Shown: positions 6,865 to 8,692 of the stretch, piece by piece
How the letters are laid out: each line of letters begins with the position of its first letter
Numbering within the stretch: the first letter of the stretch is position 1
Assembly: GCA_022712845.1 (NCBI GenBank)
Contig: JAFLJV010000166.1
Coordinates: 1-8,692 of the forward strand
Source: Sulfurimonas sp.
GTDB taxonomy: Bacteria; Campylobacterota; Campylobacteria; Campylobacterales; Sulfurimonadaceae
Direction of reading: 5' to 3'
DNA length: 8,692 bases
Made by a program: the position numbers and the translations under genes
The notes under the pieces: generated by a model
Databases searched by the model: none
Told to the model about the DNA's origin: nothing
The model's input: the letters and a program-made list of their open reading frames with translations, nothing else

Positions 6865-6870
6865 TATAAT
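6865..6870 (+). promoter_or_regulatory. Candidate -10 box of the mini flagellar-rod gene
   Basis: A perfect TATAAT lies 22 nt before ATG 6893, and AAGGAG (6881-6886) sits 6 nt before the ATG. This looks like a housekeeping promoter; no convincing sigma-54 (GG-N10-GC) or sigma-28 promoter was found, which is unusual for a flagellar structural gene. Confidence 0.5.
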
Positions 6871-6892
6871 TGGTACAAGCAAGGAGTTATAC

Positions 6893-7198
6893 ATGAATGT
6901 ATCTAACAATATTTCATCAATTGGAGCTCATCAAACCATGCTAAATACAAGTGCAAATAATATTGCAAATGTAAACACTGATGGTTTTAGACCAAGTGAT
7001 ACAAGGATATCTGACAATGGTAATTCTGTATCAGCACACAATGTTAAAGCTGATGACAATGGCTCACTTAAGAGTCAAACAGATATATCAAAAGAGATTC
7101 CAGACCTAATGATTGCACAAAATGCAACTGCTTTCAATGTAGCAGCGATTAAAGCTCAGGATGAGATGTTCGGCTCACTTTTAGATGTAAAAGCATAA
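6893..7198 (+). CDS. Short flagellar rod/hook-family-like protein
   Basis: The 101-aa protein carries both ends of the flagellar axial protein family in miniature. The N-terminus, with ISSIGAHQTMLNTSANNIAN (8-27) and VNTDGF (27-32), is the Flg_bb_rod motif (ANNIANxNTxGF). The C-terminus, TDISKEIPDLMIAQNATAFN (63-82) then VAAIKAQDEMFGSLLDV, resembles the C-terminal helix of FlgC/FlgG/FlgE. The central D1/D2 core is missing; FlgC and FlgB are about 130-150 aa and FlgG about 260 aa. It stands alone, with no flagellar genes in view. It could be a minor rod or adaptor part, or a derived protein with another role. It lacks a signal peptide, as expected for flagellar type III export. The family resemblance is clear; the job is not. 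Confidence 0.82.
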   Translation: MNVSNNISSIGAHQTMLNTSANNIANVNTDGFRPSDTRISDNGNSVSAHNVKADDNGSLKSQTDISKEIPDLMIAQNATAFNVAAIKAQDEMFGSLLDVKA

Positions 7199-7201
7199 TA
7201 A

Positions 7202-7219
7202 TTTAACTACCTAGTTAAA
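7202..7219. terminator. AT-rich inverted repeat at convergent gene ends
   Basis: TTTAACTA and TAGTTAAA flank a CC centre, overlapping the stop codon of the NlpC/P60 gene. The stem is weak and the loop tight, so this is only a possible bidirectional terminator. Confidence 0.3.
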
Positions 7220-8298
7220 ATATTCATACTTTTTAAATTTCTAAGTATTCCTGATTCTTCATCATAATAATTTTGATAACTACCTAAATTTAAACTACTA
7301 AAAATCGGTCTTCCTATTATAATCCTACCGTCAACACCATCTTTTGTTGTTTTAATACCCCATGTATTATGAAAGATAACTACTTCATCATCATAAGTAC
7401 CAACATAAAGAGCAATATGTCCTCTTTTATATAATAATGTCTCAAAAGGTATAGCTTTATCTTTAATAGTTTCTATTTTCTCTTCATCACTCATCCCTTT
7501 AAAACTTATAACTTTTCCTACTTTCCTTTGTTGTGATGAGTTTCTAGGAAGCCAAATACCAAAAGGGGCAAACAAGTCTCTAAGCATTGAAGAACAATCT
7601 CTTTGTTCATACATTCCACCCCAACCATAGTTTGTTTTAGAAACTTCATTTATAATATTTTCTAAATTTTCTCTATTTAAAGTTAAGATATTTTTACTAG
7701 CTATAGTTTTTGATATTTTTGATTTATTATATAAAGGTTGACTCCCTTTTTGAGACGAAACTATCAACGCAATATATGAATCTTCATCTTCTGATACTAA
7801 AGCAAACATCATCCCTATCTTAGACTTAAATAAGAACTCACCTGTGTCACTATATATAGAAACACCCTCTTTTATAATTTTAATCTGTTGAGCTTTTTGC
7901 CACTGCTTACTATCTTTATCATCTATAATTACAAGTTCATTGGCTTTAATCCATCCAAATGCAAAACTACTAAAGACATGAACCCACTCTCTATTTTTAG
8001 AATAATGTGAGATAAAAAGAGGTTTGTTGGCTGATACAGAACTATTTTGCAAATAATCAAATGGAAAACCTTCTCCAGCAAGTGAGGGATCTTTAAGTAG
8101 TGGTCTATTTGTAGGAAAAGCTCTTATATTTGTATCTCGCAGAACAACAGCTTTTTTATTTAAAGTTGAATACGCTTTATAGTTTGCATTTTCCATCATC
8201 TCATCAAAAAAGTTCTGTTTTATAAGTTTAAGATTTTCTCCATAACTTTTTCCAATCCTATATACTGCAAACGGCCATTTTACAGACTTTAAACTCAT
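7207..8298 (-). CDS. SH3b-NlpC/P60 peptidase, intact downstream part of a longer gene
   Basis: From ATG 8298 this part encodes 363 aa. After a segment rich in aromatic residues (WPFAVYRIGKSYGENLKL), two SH3b-like regions follow (about 45-125, with VVLRDTNIRAFP and WVHVFSSFAFGWIKANEL; and about 135-200). The C-terminal NlpC/P60 domain has YGWGG, RDCSS with catalytic Cys235, LPRNSSQQ, RGHIALYVG with His294 and the third polar residue His310 (FHNTWG). NlpC/P60 enzymes with SH3b domains cut cell-wall peptides, commonly between D-Glu and diaminopimelate. ATG 8298 is unlikely to be the true start: it lacks a ribosome binding site and cuts through the N-terminal domain (the frame upstream reads NIWNIDSPK directly into MSLKSVKW). 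Without the upstream codons the product has no export signal. Confidence 0.85.
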   Translation of the reverse strand: MSLKSVKWPFAVYRIGKSYGENLKLIKQNFFDEMMENANYKAYSTLNKKAVVLRDTNIRAFPTNRPLLKDPSLAGEGFPFDYLQNSSVSANKPLFISHYSKNREWVHVFSSFAFGWIKANELVIIDDKDSKQWQKAQQIKIIKEGVSIYSDTGEFLFKSKIGMMFALVSEDEDSYIALIVSSQKGSQPLYNKSKISKTIASKNILTLNRENLENIINEVSKTNYGWGGMYEQRDCSSMLRDLFAPFGIWLPRNSSQQRKVGKVISFKGMSDEEKIETIKDKAIPFETLLYKRGHIALYVGTYDDEVVIFHNTWGIKTTKDGVDGRIIIGRPIFSSLNLGSYQNYYDEESGILRNLKSMNILTR

Positions 8299-8615
8299 TT
8301 TTGGGCTATCTATATTCCAGATATTAAAATATTTTTTTTCATATTTATTTTGAATATCATATGGAAAAACTTCATAAGGAATATTGTTTAAAAAATAACT
8401 TACATCTTGTGGAATTGTAACTAAGTCATATATTTCAATACTCTCTTGCTCTATTTCATATGCAAAATCATCTACTACATCATCACTTATTTTAGCTTTA
8501 GTTAAATTTTCATCAACAAAAACTTCTTTTATCTCTTTTTCTATTATTATTGTAGTTTTTAACTCTTCTTTTGGTTCTGTATTCTTAACTGAACAACCAA
8601 CAAATAAAATAGTTG

Positions 8616-8659
8616 ATAATATTATAAATATATATTTATAATATTATAAATATATATTT
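8616..8659. repeat. Perfect 2 x 22-bp tandem duplication in signal-peptide codons
   Basis: Bases 8616-8637 and 8638-8659 are identical and directly adjacent. The unit is 22 bp, entirely A and T, and not a multiple of three. On the minus strand each unit contains TATAAT. The copy junction creates an in-frame TAA, so any allele with two or more copies would stop after eight codons, and only one copy would be translatable. Confidence 0.95.
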
Positions 8660-8671
8660 CACTTAAATCCT

Positions 8672-8692
8672 TTAATCAACATCACCAAATCT
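8672..8692 (-). CDS. Possible 3' end of an upstream minus-strand gene
   Basis: The last bases read, on the minus strand, RFGDVD then TAA (8674-8672), followed at once by AAAGGA and the GTG at 8662. A second frame (DLVMLIKGFK) ends in TGA at 8661-8659, overlapping that GTG by 4 nt. One of these is probably the end of an upstream gene in the same operon, but the fragment is too short to identify. Confidence 0.3.
   Translation of the reverse strand, partial: RFGDVD

Larger units (their letters stand above)
7207..8662 (-). pseudogene. Full-length NlpC/P60 lipoprotein gene, frameshifted by a 22-bp duplication
   Basis: The frame of the NlpC/P60 gene stays open upstream of 8298 to 8643. It encodes YIFIILSTILFVGC, a lipoprotein signal with a lipobox ending in Cys (codon 8595-8593), then SVKNTEPKEEL and about 95 further residues. 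No ATG, GTG or TTG occurs in this open stretch. A GTG at 8662 with AAAGGA 5 nt upstream is the evident original start, but with the present two copies of a 22-bp unit it reads only eight codons and then TAA. Removing one copy gives an unbroken 477-codon frame: GTG, signal peptide, lipobox, N-terminal domain, two SH3b regions and catalytic domain (Cys349, His408, His424). The gene is thus a pseudogene, a switched-off allele or an assembly error. Confidence 0.8.

Noticed and set aside
6870..6886. Possible sigma-54 promoter (TTGGTAC) before the flagellar-like gene
   Set aside because: The -12 element TTGCA/T is missing at the required spacing; the TATAAT box fits better.
8616..8659. Duplication as target site or end of an insertion sequence
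   Set aside because: The copies are directly adjacent with no inserted DNA, and there are no terminal inverted repeats or transposase.

Overview
The window looks like chromosomal DNA of a Campylobacterota (epsilonproteobacterial) species, probably close to Sulfurimonas. This inference rests on the very AT-rich sequence, the compact operons with AAGGA-type ribosome binding sites, the isolated TATAAT -10 boxes in T-rich surroundings, and the long three-domain type of DapD typical of this group. No rRNA, tRNA, CRISPR array or insertion sequence is visible.

Layout. Positions 1-1171 (minus) hold a tight operon in the order acidic 97-aa protein, PPOX-class flavoprotein, adenylate kinase (adk, cut by the window edge). 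A divergent promoter region at about 1172-1232 separates it from a stand-alone CinA/MoCF-type domain protein (1233-1973, plus). Then follows a small plus-strand cassette: a near-duplicated leader, a 41-aa membrane protein (2071-2196), a DUF6166-like/HTH fusion protein (2206-2844) and a ribbon-helix-helix protein (2853-3044). It meets, with a 3-nt gap, a minus-strand operon of ankyrin protein, HupE/UreJ-like membrane protein and His-rich periplasmic DUF6488-like protein (4709 down to 3048). dapD (4787-5986, plus) converges on a secreted PHB-depolymerase-like esterase (6780 down to 6010, minus) across a clear hairpin. An orphan 101-aa mini flagellar rod/hook-type protein (6893-7198, plus) converges on an NlpC/P60 cell-wall hydrolase gene (minus).

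The most striking observation is at the right end. The NlpC/P60 gene was evidently a 477-codon lipoprotein gene starting at a GTG at 8662 with a good ribosome binding site. A perfect 22-bp tandem duplication (8616-8637 and 8638-8659) lies in its signal-peptide codons. It shifts the frame and creates a TAA stop after eight codons. With one copy of the unit the reading frame is intact from GTG through a lipobox to the catalytic domain. The gene is therefore a recent pseudogene, a reversible off-state, or an assembly error.

The second area of interest is 1974-3044. It contains a short membrane-protein gene that ORF callers would miss, an imperfect duplication of that gene's 5' end, and two small DNA-binding proteins coupled through stop codons that overlap ribosome binding sites. 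I know of no described system with this composition, but its function cannot be read from the sequence.
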